DNA from: Macrococcoides caseolyticum
Lineage (GTDB): Bacteria > Bacillota > Bacilli > Staphylococcales > Staphylococcaceae
DNA: 64,000 bases
Direction of reading: 5' to 3'
Assembly (NCBI RefSeq): GCF_021366795.1
Contig: NZ_JAHCPS010000005.1
Location: 98,701 to 162,700, forward strand
Below are positions 30,782 to 40,383 of the stretch, in pieces; the stretch's first letter is position 1; each line of letters opens with the position of its first letter. Made by a program: the position numbers and the translations under genes. The notes under the pieces were generated by a model, which was not told where the DNA came from, ran no database searches, and saw nothing but the letters and a program-made list of their open reading frames with translations.

Positions 30782-32513
30782 CTAAAGGAATTGAAATTTT
30801 AAATGTCGTTCCCTTACCTTGTGAACTATATACTTTAATTTTTCCTCCATGGCCAGTGATAATTGCCTTAACTATAAATAAACCGAGTCCTGTTCCATGT
30901 TTTCCTCTCGTTCTTGCCTGATCAACTTTATAGAAACGGTCAAAGATATGGTCGATATGAACTGAAGCAATTCCTACACCAGTGTCTTCAACTTCAATGA
31001 ACAAGTGCATATCATCGTTATGTGTACGGATGGTGATTGTATCCCCTTTTTTTGTATAACGCATCGCATTATCCAAAAGATTAGTAAGAACCTGAAACAT
31101 CTTATCATAATCGATAGATGCATGGGCTGTGTGATTTAAATCGAGTAAGATTGGTGTTTCATGTTCAAGGGCACTTTGTTTGAAATTTTGAACATTCTTT
31201 TCAATAAGCGGTGCAATATCCATCATCTCTTTATTTAACGTGGCTTCACCTGCATCAATTCGCGCTACATTAATCAATTCATTGACTAATCGATTCAGTC
31301 GTTTTGACTCATCTAAAATGATATTTAAGAAATCATCTACATCCGCTTTTTCTTCAACAATCCCATCGAGAATTGCTTCAGTATAACCTTGTAACATTTG
31401 AATTGGTGTGCGAAGTTCGTGCGACACATTCGCGATAAATTGTTGTTTCATTTTATCAATCTTCTTTTCTTCACTCATATCACGAATGATTGCAACTGCC
31501 CCATTATTTTGATTTTTATTGGCATTTTTAACAGGTGAGATAATTAACACATAATGTTTATCTTGCGTTGAAATCTCATGATAAATCGTTTCATCTGACT
31601 GCATTACTTTGTTAACGAGCGAACTTAATACATCCGTATCCTCTTGTGAAATTTCATCGAGAAACCTTTCTGCCATTGGATTTTGAAGTTGTTTTTCAAT
31701 ATCCATATTAAAGCTTAAAACCCCATCTTCCATGGCATTGATTAATCTATCCCTCAAATTACGTTCTTGAGAAATTTTATTAATATTTAAATTTATTTCT
31801 CTTTCCATTTTATTAAAAGCTAAAGCAAGTTCACCAATTTCATCTCTTGAATAAACCGTAACTTTATTATTACGTTCACCTCGCGCAATGTTAAATGCAG
31901 CGTTTTTTAAATGTAGTAACGGTTTTGTTATTTTATTAGATAAGAAGAATGCGAAAATTGTAGAGATAATGAGTAACAACATCGCAACGATAAAAATAAT
32001 AAATGTTATATAATTTTGGGCTTCATCCATAGAATTGGTATCCTGATAAATAAATATCGCACTATCTTTTGCGTCAAACGCCTGTGAAGGATAGCCTATT
32101 AAAATATATTCGTGTTTTACGCCCTGATAATGAACTTTAATATCTTTTAAAACATACTTATCTTGAACAAATACTGGATTAAAGTCTTTATTATTTTTTA
32201 TTTCGTTCATCATCAACTGTTTCAATGGATCTTCATTTTCAATGTTAAGATCAGCTTTATCTTGCACAATTATCAATCCAGCCGGGTTTTCGATCAATTC
32301 TTTTACATAGGTCAACGCATCACTTTTATTATGATGACTTGTCAATACGAGTTCAGCCTTCTCTGCTTGCTGCTTTAAAGCATGTCCAGATTCACTTTTT
32401 AGATAAGAATTAAAAAAACCCATTAATGACACAGACAATATAATTAAAACTGCAGTTACTATAAATAATATAGTTAACCACAGTTTAATGACGACGCTAT
32501 TAAAATAGCGCAT
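30765..32513 (-). CDS. resE: Sensor histidine kinase ResE (SrrB)
   Basis: 582 residues. N-terminal helix (WLTILFIVTAVLIILSVSL), an extracytoplasmic sensor region to about 160, a second helix (ITFIIFIVAMLLLIISTIF), HAMP linker, PAS-like region, the HisKA box NVSHELRTP with the phospho-accepting histidine, and an HATPase domain with DNAMRY and DTGVGI. Senses respiratory or redox state and phosphorylates ResD. Its ATG overlaps the resD stop (TAATG). In staphylococci the orthologue is SrrB. Confidence 0.95.
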   Translation of the reverse strand: MRYFNSVVIKLWLTILFIVTAVLIILSVSLMGFFNSYLKSESGHALKQQAEKAELVLTSHHNKSDALTYVKELIENPAGLIIVQDKADLNIENEDPLKQLMMNEIKNNKDFNPVFVQDKYVLKDIKVHYQGVKHEYILIGYPSQAFDAKDSAIFIYQDTNSMDEAQNYITFIIFIVAMLLLIISTIFAFFLSNKITKPLLHLKNAAFNIARGERNNKVTVYSRDEIGELALAFNKMEREINLNINKISQERNLRDRLINAMEDGVLSFNMDIEKQLQNPMAERFLDEISQEDTDVLSSLVNKVMQSDETIYHEISTQDKHYVLIISPVKNANKNQNNGAVAIIRDMSEEKKIDKMKQQFIANVSHELRTPIQMLQGYTEAILDGIVEEKADVDDFLNIILDESKRLNRLVNELINVARIDAGEATLNKEMMDIAPLIEKNVQNFKQSALEHETPILLDLNHTAHASIDYDKMFQVLTNLLDNAMRYTKKGDTITIRTHNDDMHLFIEVEDTGVGIASVHIDHIFDRFYKVDQARTRGKHGTGLGLFIVKAIITGHGGKIKVYSSQGKGTTFKISIPLVDKSK

Positions 32514-33220
32514 TATTCTTTTACCTCAAACTTATAACCCACACCCCAAACAGTATGAATCATATCGGCAGCTTTAGGAGAAACTTTATTCAATTTTTCA
32601 CGCAAACGTTTAACATGTGTGTCAACCGTACGTAAATCACCATAGAACTCATAATGCCATACATCCTTTAATAATTGCTCACGGTCAAACACTTTATCAG
32701 GACTCTTAGCAAGGAATAACAGTAATTCATATTCTTTAGGTGTTAAATTGACCTCTTGATTCTCTGCCATAACGCGGTGCGCATCATTATCAATGACAAG
32801 CGAATCATATACAATCAAATCTTTAGCATGCGCATCCTGTGTTAAATACATCGTCGGTTGTGCACGACGTAAAATGGCTTTCACACGTAAAACAACTTCT
32901 CTAGGCGAGAATGGTTTTACGATATAATCATCTGCGCCTATCTCAAAACCTTCAACACGATTATGTTCCTCACCTTTTGCAGTTAACATAATAATCGGTG
33001 TTGACTTAACTTCACGTATTTTTTTACACACTTCAATTCCATCCATGCCTGGTAGCATGATATCGAGTAAAATGCAGTGAAAATTCTGATTTAAAGCTAA
33101 TTCTAATGCTGCTTCACCGTCACTTGCTTCAACTGTTTCGAATCCTTCACGTTCCAAATACATTTTGGCAAGTTTTCTAATTCTGTCCTCATCATCAACG
33201 ATAAGTATCGTATTTTTCAT
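32513..33220 (-). CDS. resD: Response regulator ResD (SrrA)
   Basis: 235 residues, OmpR/PhoB class. Receiver domain with the acidic pair in VDDEDRI, phospho-acceptor aspartate in LLDIMLPG and lysine in IVKPFSPRE. C-terminal winged helix ends in VWGVGYKFE. Controls genes for aerobic/anaerobic respiration; likely targets here are resABC and qcrABC, by analogy with B. subtilis. AAAGGAG precedes the ATG. Confidence 0.96.
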   Translation of the reverse strand: MKNTILIVDDEDRIRKLAKMYLEREGFETVEASDGEAALELALNQNFHCILLDIMLPGMDGIEVCKKIREVKSTPIIMLTAKGEEHNRVEGFEIGADDYIVKPFSPREVVLRVKAILRRAQPTMYLTQDAHAKDLIVYDSLVIDNDAHRVMAENQEVNLTPKEYELLLFLAKSPDKVFDREQLLKDVWHYEFYGDLRTVDTHVKRLREKLNKVSPKAADMIHTVWGVGYKFEVKE

Positions 33221-33238
33221 TGTCTTAGCTCCTTTATT

Positions 33239-34447
33239 TTATGCGTAAGAGTGTAGCCCTGCGATAATAAGATTAACTGCAATTACATTAAATAATATGA
33301 TTGCCATTCCAACTACTGCAAGCCATGCACTTTTCTTTCCTTCCCATCCTCTTCCTAAACGTAAATGTAAAAATATCGCATAGAATAGGAATGTGATTAA
33401 TGCCCATACTTCCTTAGGATCCCAGCCCCAGAATCTACTCCAGGCAATTTGCGCCCAGATACTTGCAAATAATAAACCACCTAATGCAAATAGGGGGAAC
33501 CCTATAATAACAGAACGATAACATATTTCGTCCATTAATTGTAAAGAAACTTTATTTGTTAATGGTTTTACGATTGAGAAGATGGTTCTTCTTAAAATCA
33601 ATCTTATCAGTCCATATAGAATTGTGCCAATAATAATAGACCATAGCACTGTATTTAATTTCTGAGCATTGATTACGGGTGGTAATTCTATACCTGTACT
33701 AAAACGGTCAACAGGTTTATAATCTTGCTTAGTTCCTTCAACTTTTACAACGGGTATACTATCTTTAAACGTTACGATACCAGGCAAGTGGTATTCAGCA
33801 ATTGTTTGGGAATTATTTTTATCATAATAATAATAATCTTCCTTATAGTGCACAATACCTTTCATGACAATCGTCGTTAATATAAATGCAACAACAAGTG
33901 TTAGAAAATACATTACAACTTCAAGCCAAAAAGCATCTTTTGACTTTCGATTGGCATCAACGTAACGTAATAAATAAATGAGACCCGCTACTGAACTCAC
34001 TGATAAAATACCGTAACTAATTGTAACCGTGATAACATGAATCGCCAGCCAGTTACTCTGTAATGCCGGAATCAAAGGTGAGACTTCTCTTGAAAACATA
34101 CTTGCATATACGATGACAAGCATTGCAATTGGCAAAGAGAATAACCCAAGGATTGGTGTGTGATAGATAAAATAGATAACTAAGAAGCCACCCACCATCA
34201 TAATACCGAACATTGTTAAGAACTCGTACATGTTACTAACTGGTGCGTGTCCAGCTGCCATCCAGCGCGTAACAAAATAGACAAGTTGCATTACAAATCC
34301 AATAATAGTCAATGTAACAGCAATTTTTTCACTTTTTTTAGATTTTGCTTTTATACTTGCCGAAAAAGGTAATATGGCAAGTAAGTATAATATAAATGCA
34401 GCATACAATGAAGTACTACTGATATTTAATAAACTTTCACTATTCAT
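33239..34447 (-). CDS. resC: Cytochrome c biogenesis protein ResC (CcsA family)
   Basis: About 402 residues, many transmembrane helices. The heme-handling tryptophan-rich motif SRFWGWDPKEVWALI is present near residue 335, as in CcsA/ResC. With ResB it forms the system II synthase that attaches heme to apocytochromes c. I start at the ATG at 34447, with GGAGGA upstream; it overlaps the resB end by 8 bases. Confidence 0.94.
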   Translation of the reverse strand: MNSESLLNISSTSLYAAFILYLLAILPFSASIKAKSKKSEKIAVTLTIIGFVMQLVYFVTRWMAAGHAPVSNMYEFLTMFGIMMVGGFLVIYFIYHTPILGLFSLPIAMLVIVYASMFSREVSPLIPALQSNWLAIHVITVTISYGILSVSSVAGLIYLLRYVDANRKSKDAFWLEVVMYFLTLVVAFILTTIVMKGIVHYKEDYYYYDKNNSQTIAEYHLPGIVTFKDSIPVVKVEGTKQDYKPVDRFSTGIELPPVINAQKLNTVLWSIIIGTILYGLIRLILRRTIFSIVKPLTNKVSLQLMDEICYRSVIIGFPLFALGGLLFASIWAQIAWSRFWGWDPKEVWALITFLFYAIFLHLRLGRGWEGKKSAWLAVVGMAIILFNVIAVNLIIAGLHSYA

Positions 34448-36077
34448 CTTCTTCCTCCGTATCCGCATATTTATCATTTACTTGCGGCAAATGATTTTTT
34501 TCTAGTACACTATTGATTTCATTTGCTAAACCAAAATAATTTTTATTTGTATACGCAGCTAATTTAAAACCATCTTGAACATCTATCCATATACGACGAT
34601 GATTGATATATGATCCAACCGCTAAACCAATTAAAAAGATTGAGAAACCTACAAATAATATTGGTAACGTCAAATCTTTTTTTACAGTTAAATAGGTTGT
34701 CGTTTTATTTGTTGCACTTACAAACTTAACAGCAAATTTATTATTTTTCGTAATGTCCTGAGATGAACGAATTTTAAGTAGAGTATACTCAGGCTTTTGT
34801 TTGTCTTTTTCTACGCCAAATACAAATGCAGGATTATTTGGTATCGGTGACTGTGTTAAAAGTGTTCCATTTTCAGCCACACCATTAAAGTCCGGTGCAT
34901 AGTTTTTAAGACTAACATTTAAATCTTTAGCAATTTTATAGTGTTTATCAGGGTTATCGAGCTGCACTTCAAATGTATTCCCGATAGCCTTACCCGATTT
35001 CAAATCCACGACTTTAAAAATCATCGTTTTTAATTGTGACTGATCAAAACTATTTTGATATAAAGAGAAATGGTCAAAAGATACTGGATGATTAACTTTC
35101 ACACTGCCATCTTTAATAACTTTTAGTTTTGGTTCTGCACCAACAACTGACTTGTCTGCTATATTTTCATAAATTGTCACTTGAGATTCATAATTTTTAG
35201 CAATTTTATTCATACTTTCGTCGACAGATTTACCATTAATATTTGATATTGATTCCTTATCATACTGTTCAAAAATAAAACGATTATTTTTAATATAATA
35301 AGTATTTTCTGTGCCAGGAATACTTTTTGTTTCACCTTCAGTTACACCCACAAATTCATCCACATATAACGCCGGTATAAATCGTAACATTGCGCCTGCT
35401 AGCAATATAATTAAACCCGTATGGTTAATATAAGGACCATATCGACTTAATCGACCTTTTTCAGCAAGAATCGATGAACCATCAGTCTTCACGTTATATT
35501 TTTTTGATTTTAGTGCGGTAATAATTGCTTCTTTATCAACTGAATTTTGCACATCTAATGTTAGACGTTGTCGTTTAAAAAATGAAGGATGTTTCTTAAC
35601 TGTTTGACGTGTTAATGATTTATGTAGCGGTACACCACGGTCAATACTTGCAGCAATAATTGAAAATGCAACGAGTGCAAGCAAGATTAAATACCACCAG
35701 GAAGTATATAAATTATCTAAACCAAGTAAATGATATAAATAACCTATCGTACCATACTTCTCTTTATAAAATACTGCAGGATCTTCTCCTACCGGAATAA
35801 AATATTCTTGTGGAAACATCGTCCCTATTGCAGACGCAAGTACGGTTATGACTAATAGTGTCACACCAGTTTTAACGGAACTAAAAAAATTCCATGTTTT
35901 ATCAAGTAGTGTTTTATTTTTAGTTTTGCTTCGAACGGCTTGACCATCATAACGCATGACATCCGTTGTTTTCTGTTTATCGTAACTGTCATTGATTAAT
36001 CTTCCACAATTTTGGCATAATTGGGTGCCTGGAGGATTAACATGACCGCATTGACACTTAATTACTTCTTGCATCAT
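34440..36077 (-). CDS. resB: Cytochrome c biogenesis protein ResB
   Basis: 545 residues. Membrane helices flank a large extracytoplasmic domain (about 240-440). Before the first helix there is a short zinc-ribbon-like cysteine set at residues 8, 10, 21 and 24 (CQCG...CQNCG). Partner of ResC in system II cytochrome c maturation. Two adjacent ATG codons start it after AAAGGAGG. The zinc ribbon at the N-terminus is worth noting as I do not know it as a constant part of ResB. Confidence 0.94.
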   Translation of the reverse strand: MMQEVIKCQCGHVNPPGTQLCQNCGRLINDSYDKQKTTDVMRYDGQAVRSKTKNKTLLDKTWNFFSSVKTGVTLLVITVLASAIGTMFPQEYFIPVGEDPAVFYKEKYGTIGYLYHLLGLDNLYTSWWYLILLALVAFSIIAASIDRGVPLHKSLTRQTVKKHPSFFKRQRLTLDVQNSVDKEAIITALKSKKYNVKTDGSSILAEKGRLSRYGPYINHTGLIILLAGAMLRFIPALYVDEFVGVTEGETKSIPGTENTYYIKNNRFIFEQYDKESISNINGKSVDESMNKIAKNYESQVTIYENIADKSVVGAEPKLKVIKDGSVKVNHPVSFDHFSLYQNSFDQSQLKTMIFKVVDLKSGKAIGNTFEVQLDNPDKHYKIAKDLNVSLKNYAPDFNGVAENGTLLTQSPIPNNPAFVFGVEKDKQKPEYTLLKIRSSQDITKNNKFAVKFVSATNKTTTYLTVKKDLTLPILFVGFSIFLIGLAVGSYINHRRIWIDVQDGFKLAAYTNKNYFGLANEINSVLEKNHLPQVNDKYADTEEEDE

Positions 36078-36086
36078 AATCCTCCT

Positions 36087-36617
36087 TTAAGGCTTTACCA
36101 ATTCCATGTACTGCTTAATATCTTCTTTAGACATTTGCCCTTTATGATGTGCCTTAATTTTACCGTTTTTATCGATAATATATGTGTTCGGTAAATCGTT
36201 AGCATGATATGCTTCCATAACATCACCATTATCTAGGCCAACAGGCAAAGTCACTTCTTCATCTAAAGCACTAAAAAATTGCTTGATTTGTTGAGGGCTA
36301 TCTTTAACGTGAATCGTTAAAACCTCTACACCTTGATTTTTATAAGCATTATGCGCTTGATTTAAATCTGGCATTTCTTCTAAACAAGGCTTACACCAAG
36401 TCCCCCAGAAATTAAGAATTAAACCTTTTTTGCGATAATCTTTTAAATTTACTTTGTCTCCATCTAAAGTCTTCAATTCAAAAACTGGTGCATCATCACC
36501 AATTTTCACAACTTTTTCACCATCTTTATTCAATGAAATATATACGATAAAAATGATAGCCAAGAGTATGAGAAATGTCACAATGTACTGGACAAATCTT
36601 TTTTGTTGTTTCGCCAT
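36087..36617 (-). CDS. resA: Thiol-disulfide oxidoreductase ResA
   Basis: About 176 residues. An N-terminal signal anchor (YIVTFLILLAIIFIVYISL) and an extracytoplasmic thioredoxin fold with the active site WCKPC. It reduces the cysteine pair of apocytochrome c before heme attachment. First gene of resABCDE. I start at the ATG at 36617 (AAGGGG upstream). The CEPC of B. subtilis is CKPC here. Confidence 0.94.
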   Translation of the reverse strand: MAKQQKRFVQYIVTFLILLAIIFIVYISLNKDGEKVVKIGDDAPVFELKTLDGDKVNLKDYRKKGLILNFWGTWCKPCLEEMPDLNQAHNAYKNQGVEVLTIHVKDSPQQIKQFFSALDEEVTLPVGLDNGDVMEAYHANDLPNTYIIDKNGKIKAHHKGQMSKEDIKQYMELVKP

Positions 36618-36697
36618 AATTAACCCCTTTTCTGTACAAAATGTCACATTACATTATATCATTTAGCTGTCTTTAATCTGTGGCAACAATGTGAATT

Positions 36698-37435
36698 TTA
36701 TGATTTGTGTAAACTCATATTCCTTAATGTTTTTACTTCATGAGGTGTTAATTCACGTGCATCGCCTGCATTTAAACCTTTAAGTGTAAGCGGACCATAC
36801 TCAATGCGTGATAACTTAATTACCTCATGTCCAAAATGTGCAAACATACGACGTACTTGGCGATTACGGCCTTCATGTATGGTAATTTCAACAAGTGTTG
36901 TATTTTTAAGTTTATCTTGTGATTTTACTTTCACAATTGCTGGCGCTGTTTTTCCATCCTCTAGCATAATGCCACGTTCTAATTCTTTAACTTGTTCACG
37001 TAGTAAGAAACCTTTTAATTTCGCAACATATTTCTTTTTCATTTTATATTTAGGGTGCGTCATTAAATTAGCAAAGTCTCCATCATTCGTTAATAGCAAT
37101 AAACCACTTGTGTCGTAATCTAATCGACCTACAGGAAAAATTCTTAAATCGAGTTGTGGAAAATAATCTGTAACAACTTTACGTCCTTTATCATCTGACA
37201 CACTCGTAATCACACCTGTCGGTTTATGAAATAATAAATATATTTTTTCAGGATTCTCTAGCGGGATACCTTCAAATTCAATCACATCTTTTGGACTAAC
37301 CTTAGTACCTAGTTCTGTAATTGTCTCTCCATTAACGGTTACTTTACCTTCAGTAATTAGAACTTCTGCTTTTCGTCTAGAAGTAACGCCACTTTTTGCG
37401 ATGACTTTTTGTAACCTTTCTAATTGTTCACTCAT
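36698..37435 (-). CDS. rluB: 23S rRNA pseudouridine synthase RluB
   Basis: About 245 residues. An N-terminal S4 RNA-binding domain (LQKVIAKSGVTSRRKAEVLI) is followed by the RsuA-family catalytic domain with GRLDYDTSGLLLLTNDG containing the catalytic aspartate. Modifies a uridine in 23S rRNA. It follows scpB with an 8-base overlap, as in Staphylococcus. I start at the ATG at 37435 (AGAGG upstream). Confidence 0.92.
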   Translation of the reverse strand: MSEQLERLQKVIAKSGVTSRRKAEVLITEGKVTVNGETITELGTKVSPKDVIEFEGIPLENPEKIYLLFHKPTGVITSVSDDKGRKVVTDYFPQLDLRIFPVGRLDYDTSGLLLLTNDGDFANLMTHPKYKMKKKYVAKLKGFLLREQVKELERGIMLEDGKTAPAIVKVKSQDKLKNTTLVEITIHEGRNRQVRRMFAHFGHEVIKLSRIEYGPLTLKGLNAGDARELTPHEVKTLRNMSLHKS

Positions 37436-37982
37436 ATGATTCATCCTCTTCACTCAAATTTTTAAAGAATAACTCCATTTCACTTGTATCACTTGACATC
37501 GATTCATCACGCGGTAAATCATCTAATGATGTTAACCCAAATGTCATTAGGAAAAATTCAGTCGTAACCAGCTGTCTCGCACGCTCACCAGTTATTTCTT
37601 TACTGTCAACTAATCCTCTTTCAATTAATGTTTTTACAGGGCCATCACTATTAACACCTCGCATCACTTCTATGTCATGACGTGTTACGGGTTGATTGTA
37701 GGCAATGATTGCTAATGTTTCAAGTGAAGCTTGTGTTAACTTCTTTTCATTGGTAGCAGTGACTAATGCTTCCAGATAAGGATTTAATGTTTCATTGGTC
37801 ATTAAATATAATTTTGACCCGAGTTTTTGTATTTCAAATATCTCATGGTTAAATTCATTAATGTTATCAATGATAGTACTTGGTGTTGATTCTATAATCT
37901 CAGCAAGCTCAGTTATCTCTATCCCCTCATCACCAACAGCATATAATAATCCTAGTATAATGTTTAATTGATTACTTTGCAT
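37428..37982 (-). CDS. scpB: Segregation and condensation protein ScpB
   Basis: About 184 residues with two winged-helix domains. ScpB dimers bind ScpA within the SMC condensin complex. The region LAIIAYNQPVTRHDIEVMRGVNSDG is characteristic. I start at the ATG at 37982 (AAGAGG upstream); it overlaps scpA by 11 bases. Confidence 0.94.
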   Translation of the reverse strand: MQSNQLNIILGLLYAVGDEGIEITELAEIIESTPSTIIDNINEFNHEIFEIQKLGSKLYLMTNETLNPYLEALVTATNEKKLTQASLETLAIIAYNQPVTRHDIEVMRGVNSDGPVKTLIERGLVDSKEITGERARQLVTTEFFLMTFGLTSLDDLPRDESMSSDTSEMELFFKNLSEEDESYE

Positions 37983-38697
37983 ATTGAATTCCTCTTTCAA
38001 TCGTTATTTCACCAAATTCACTTTCCTGATTTACGATAATCTCATGGACTTTCATAAGCTCTAAAATTGCTAAAAATAATGTTACGATTTGTGTTTTACT
38101 TTCTGCAAACGTGACAAAATCATCAAATGTAACTTTGTCCTTAGTAGTTAAAGTACCACGTACATGGTCAATGGCTTCTTCCATTGAATAACTATCACGC
38201 ATTACGCTTACTGCATCACGGGACAATGTTTTACGTCTTTGTTTCGCTTTTTGATAGGCAGTAATTAAATCATTCAATTCAATATGCAAAGGGGTTTGTT
38301 TTGCATTTTCAAAAGATGATAAATCATTGCCACGTTTAATAAAGTATTTTTCATGGGCTTCTTTTTTCGTTTTAAGAATATCAGCATAAAGTCTATAATT
38401 TTGATATTCTAATAGTTGGCGCATCAGGTCTTCTCTAGGATCTTCTATCATCTCGTTATCATCTGACGGCATATCCGGTAAGAGTGTTTTACTTTTGATG
38501 CGTAATAATTCGCTCGCCATAACTAAATAATCGCTGTGTTGATTAATATCTAAGTCCTCTACATTTTTGATATAATTAATATATTGTTCAGTGAGTACTT
38601 TCATTGAAATATCATAGATATCAATTTCAAATTTTTGTATGAGATGAAGGAGTAAATCTAATGGCCCTTCAAATGAAGCTAATTTTACTTCGTACAT
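37972..38697 (-). CDS. scpA: Segregation and condensation protein ScpA
   Basis: 241 residues, the kleisin of the SMC complex. The N-terminal FEGPLDLLLHLIQKFEIDIY motif and the C-terminal winged helix (VTLFLAILELMKVHEI) that contacts SMC heads are clear. First gene of scpA-scpB-rluB, divergent from the DUF309 gene. Confidence 0.95.
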   Translation of the reverse strand: MYEVKLASFEGPLDLLLHLIQKFEIDIYDISMKVLTEQYINYIKNVEDLDINQHSDYLVMASELLRIKSKTLLPDMPSDDNEMIEDPREDLMRQLLEYQNYRLYADILKTKKEAHEKYFIKRGNDLSSFENAKQTPLHIELNDLITAYQKAKQRRKTLSRDAVSVMRDSYSMEEAIDHVRGTLTTKDKVTFDDFVTFAESKTQIVTLFLAILELMKVHEIIVNQESEFGEITIERGIQYAK

Positions 38698-38727
38698 ATA
38701 TTCACCTAACTTCTGGAGTGATTTTTT

Positions 38728-39237
38728 ATGAATTTTTTATTTAATAAAGCATTTAACGATTATATAACAGAATTTCATGAAAAACGAGATTATTTTGAAT
38801 GTCATGAAATTATGGAAGATGCCTGGAAAGAAAAAGAACATTATACGAAACAAGACCCTGAAGTTGCACTGATTATGCTTGCAACAGGTCTATATCATTT
38901 AAGACGTCATAATGTAAAAGGTGCGATAATTTTATTAAATAAGACAATTGATATGATGCAATTAAACAAAACATTTTTAAGTCATTACCTTGAAATTGAT
39001 AATGTTATTCAATCAATTCAGGAACTTATCATCAAACAGACCTACCAGTCTATAAATTTACCATTAGTAAGTCGCATCACATTTAAGCATCCACAATCTA
39101 TATCAGAAGAAATTTTACATAAACATAAACTTCGTGATAGAACTGATGTCATCTTATCAAGACAATGGGCATTAAACAATAAATATCCAGTACAAAATAC
39201 CCCAGATAAGACACATCACGCCAATGAAGCCGAATAA
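38728..39237 (+). CDS. DUF309 family protein (YpuF type)
   Basis: 169 residues. DUF309 helical bundle with FHEKRDYFECHEIMEDAW near the N-terminus, a histidine-rich pattern of unknown function. B. subtilis has ypuF next to scpA in the same arrangement. TGGAG precedes the ATG. The last 66 bases overlap the end of the next gene on the opposite strand. Confidence 0.85.
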   Translation: MNFLFNKAFNDYITEFHEKRDYFECHEIMEDAWKEKEHYTKQDPEVALIMLATGLYHLRRHNVKGAIILLNKTIDMMQLNKTFLSHYLEIDNVIQSIQELIIKQTYQSINLPLVSRITFKHPQSISEEILHKHKLRDRTDVILSRQWALNNKYPVQNTPDKTHHANEAE

Positions 39238-39387
39238 TAACCAGTTATTTATGTGTTGTTTTGTTTTGTGTTGATACTCACTTTCTTGAGATTGCTGATT
39301 ATTTTGTTCTTGATGTAACTTATGATTTCGATTATTTATTTGTGTCTGTTTCATTTTATTTTTTTGAATTTGTCGTATTTTACTCAT
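39172..39387 (-). CDS. Small tail-anchored membrane protein, unknown
   Basis: 71 residues. A basic, glutamine/asparagine-rich N-terminal 47 residues is followed by one C-terminal helix (WLLFGFIGVMCLIWGILYW). I accept it as real because AAGGAG lies 5 bases before the ATG, just 9 bases after the xerD stop. Its 3' end overlaps the DUF309 gene tail to tail. No family recognised. Confidence 0.65.
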   Translation of the reverse strand: MSKIRQIQKNKMKQTQINNRNHKLHQEQNNQQSQESEYQHKTKQHINNWLLFGFIGVMCLIWGILYWIFIV

Positions 39388-39396
39388 AATTTCTCC

Positions 39397-40284
39397 TTAT
39401 GCTCTAGGGTGTGTGTTTTTATAAACTTCTCTAATTTGCTTTTTACTGATTTGCGTATAGAGTTGCGTCGTAGAAATATCGGCATGTCCTAACATTTCTT
39501 GCACCGCTCGTAAATCTGCGCCATTCTCTAATAAATGGGTAGCAAATGAATGACGTAAAGTATGCGGTGTTAATTTTTTATTAATACCAGCTGTTTCTTT
39601 AATTTGACGCATTATTTTCCAGAATCCTTGTCGTGTCAATCGTTTACCATGAAAATTCAGAAATAAACTATCTGTCATTTCTTTTTTTAACATTTTATAG
39701 CGCGTTGACTTAATATATTGTTCTAATAAAACAATCATATGATCACCAATCGGTATAATACGTTCTTTGTTCCCTTTACCAAACACGCGCACAAATCCCA
39801 TAACGGTATTCACATCTTCAACATTCAAATTGATTAATTCCGAAACACGCATACCAGTTGCATAAAGTAGTTCAAGCATCACCTGATCGCGTTTACCGGT
39901 TACTTTAGATGTGTCAGGTGTGGAAAGAAATTGGTCTACTTCATCAATTGATAATATATCCGGTAAATTTCTTTCAAATTTAGGTGATTCTAAAATAACT
40001 GTCGGATCTTTAACAGCATACTTTTCACGTAATGCAAACTGATGGAAACCTCTTATGGTTGCAGATACACGTGCTAACGTTTTTGAAGATTTTCCTTGGT
40101 CTTTTAAATAACCTAAAAATAACGAAATCGTATATCGATCAATATTATCTATATTTCCAATCTTTTCTTCTTTCAAAAATGTTTGATAATGATTTAAATC
40201 TCTTCTATATGCTGCGATAGTATTTTTACTTAACCCTTTTTCAATCATAATAAAGTGTAAATATTCATCTATGATTGTTTGCAT
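39397..40284 (-). CDS. xerD: Site-specific tyrosine recombinase XerD
   Basis: 295 residues. N-terminal core-binding domain and C-terminal catalytic domain with the R-H-R-H-Y set: arginine in ATGMRVSEL, HTLRHSFATHLLENGADLR, LGHADIS, and the tyrosine in TQLYTQIS. Resolves chromosome dimers at dif with XerC. Upstream of fur with a terminator between them. GCGAGG site before the ATG. Confidence 0.94.
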   Translation of the reverse strand: MQTIIDEYLHFIMIEKGLSKNTIAAYRRDLNHYQTFLKEEKIGNIDNIDRYTISLFLGYLKDQGKSSKTLARVSATIRGFHQFALREKYAVKDPTVILESPKFERNLPDILSIDEVDQFLSTPDTSKVTGKRDQVMLELLYATGMRVSELINLNVEDVNTVMGFVRVFGKGNKERIIPIGDHMIVLLEQYIKSTRYKMLKKEMTDSLFLNFHGKRLTRQGFWKIMRQIKETAGINKKLTPHTLRHSFATHLLENGADLRAVQEMLGHADISTTQLYTQISKKQIREVYKNTHPRA

Positions 40285-40344
40285 AACATCACCTCGCCCT
40301 TAGTTTACCATAATATTTATATAAGCAACTAGTGAATACAAAAA

Positions 40345-40372
40345 ACTGAGACGATATGTGATTCGCCTCAGT
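40345..40372. terminator. Terminator of fur
   Basis: A 10-bp stem with one mismatch (ACTGAGACGA with TCGCCTCAGT) and an 8-base loop; + strand A run on the fur-distal side gives a T tract on the minus strand. Confidence 0.75.
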
Positions 40373-40383
40373 CCCTTTATGCT

